Assembly: GCF_000717475.1 (NCBI RefSeq)
Contig: NZ_JPIK01000013.1
Span: 334,590 to 398,589, forward strand
From: Desulfonatronum thiodismutans
GTDB taxonomy: Bacteria > Desulfobacterota > Desulfovibrionia > Desulfovibrionales > Desulfonatronaceae
Direction of reading: 5' to 3'
DNA: 64,000 bases
The notes under the pieces are model-generated. The model ran no database searches, was not told the DNA's origin, and was given only the letters and a program-made list of their open reading frames with translations. Shown here piece by piece: positions 63,469 to 64,000 of the stretch. Position numbers and translations under genes: made by a program. Numbering within the stretch: the first letter of the stretch is position 1; every line of letters begins with the position of its first letter.

Positions 63469-64000
63469 TATTGCAACGGGTTTCTTCCACCCGACCATCG
63501 CCTTCTTCGGCCTGGGCCTGGTCCTTTTGCTCCTGGCCCGGACCACAGTGACCTGGTGGCGCTGGCTGCTGCCTTTAGCCCCGATATTGGCCATCATCGC
63601 CGTGTTCTCGGCCACTCCGGGCGATCATCTGCACCTGCGCTACCTGGGGCTGGAGCTCTCCCTGGGCCGCCTGGACGGGCTGTCCCTGATCTTTGCCAAC
63701 GTCTTCGCCATCCAGGCCCTGATCGGCTTTATCTACGCCTTTCACCTCAAGGAGATCCGCCACCACGTGGCCGCGGCGGTCTACGTGGGCGGGGCCTTTG
63801 GCTGCGTCTTTGCCGGGGACTACCTGACGCTGTTCATCTTCTGGGAAATCATGAGCGTGGCCTCGACCCTGCTGATCTGGTTCAACTCCAAGGAGAACCC
63901 CAGGGCCGTGGGCGCGGGCATCCGCTACTTCGTGATCCACACCATCGGCGGGCTGATGATGCTGGCCGGAATCCTGCTCCGCTACCAGGTCGTGGGCGAC
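63461..64000 (+). CDS. Antiporter-like proton-translocating subunit, 3' end cut by window
   Basis: The first 180 residues are present (MTNIATGFFHPTIAFFGLGL ... LTLFIFWEIMSVASTLLIWF). LGRLDGLSLIFANVFAIQAL and the FIFWEIMS Glu match the N-terminal half of NuoL/MrpA/MrpD-type subunits. It follows directly after the small membrane protein gene. The rest is outside the window. Confidence 0.85.
   Translation, partial: MTNIATGFFHPTIAFFGLGLVLLLLARTTVTWWRWLLPLAPILAIIAVFSATPGDHLHLRYLGLELSLGRLDGLSLIFANVFAIQALIGFIYAFHLKEIRHHVAAAVYVGGAFGCVFAGDYLTLFIFWEIMSVASTLLIWFNSKENPRAVGAGIRYFVIHTIGGLMMLAGILLRYQVVGD

Overview
The window reads as chromosomal DNA of a GC-rich sulfate-reducing member of the Desulfovibrionales (Desulfobacterota). 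This is inferred from gene content, not from a marker gene. The clues are a two-subunit selenocysteine formate dehydrogenase with a Tat signal and no membrane anchor, a complex I operon without NADH-module genes at its 5' end, two sodium:solute/acetate symporter loci, and many PAS/HAMP signalling proteins. A haloalkaliphilic genus such as Desulfonatronum would fit, but the sequence does not prove it. No rRNA, tRNA, CRISPR array or prophage was seen.

Layout. 0-5.5 kb: a sensor kinase cut by the window edge, a REC-STAS regulator, a TlpA-like thioredoxin, a GAF/GAF/TM/rhodanese protein whose rhodanese lacks its catalytic Cys, a MauE/DoxX-like membrane protein and a small lipoprotein, all on the plus strand and close-packed. 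5.5-10.6 kb, minus strand: fdhA (in-frame UGA plus SECIS-like hairpin), fdhB and an IS1595-like protein without recognisable catalytic residues. 11-18.4 kb: universal stress protein, type IV pilus operon pilMNOPQ, hisC, cmk. 18.5-20.2 kb, minus strand: mazG, a small gene and cvpA. 20.6-25.7 kb: cNMP/CBS/DUF294 regulator, DnaQ-like exonuclease, DUF4212 and a large SSF symporter. 25.8-26.7 kb: a vapBC module lying between the symporter 3' end and a decayed second copy of that 3' end. 26.9-35.5 kb: an orphan substrate-binding lipoprotein, a PAS histidine kinase, a response regulator, a REC-HK-REC hybrid, then DUF485-actP-DUF294.

35.5-41 kb: zinc-dependent phospholipase C-like protein, alpha/beta hydrolase, a MazEF-type module, lemA and an M48 protease. 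41-44.7 kb: cydDC exporter, needed for cytochrome bd assembly. 44.7-48.9 kb, mostly minus strand: xth, a phosphoesterase, a Trm112-like protein, a HAD phosphatase-like protein and a YkgJ-type cysteine-cluster protein. 49-52.1 kb, minus strand: a polar amino-acid ABC transporter. 52.5-56.2 kb: a small conserved-looking gene, lptF, lptG and a PAP2 phosphatase. 56.5-64 kb: nuoABCDHIJK followed by antiporter-like proton-translocating subunits, the last one cut by the window end.

The main themes are energy conservation (formate oxidation in the periplasm, complex I), organic-acid uptake with dedicated regulators, and envelope signalling. A long palindromic element of about 150 bp occurs three times (11.45, 19.49 and 23.30 kb), with a collapsed remnant at 38.77 kb; it behaves like a non-coding MITE/REP-type repeat. 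The least explained parts are the 0-5.5 kb envelope redox/signalling cluster, the duplicated symporter tail around vapBC, and several palindromes placed as operators.
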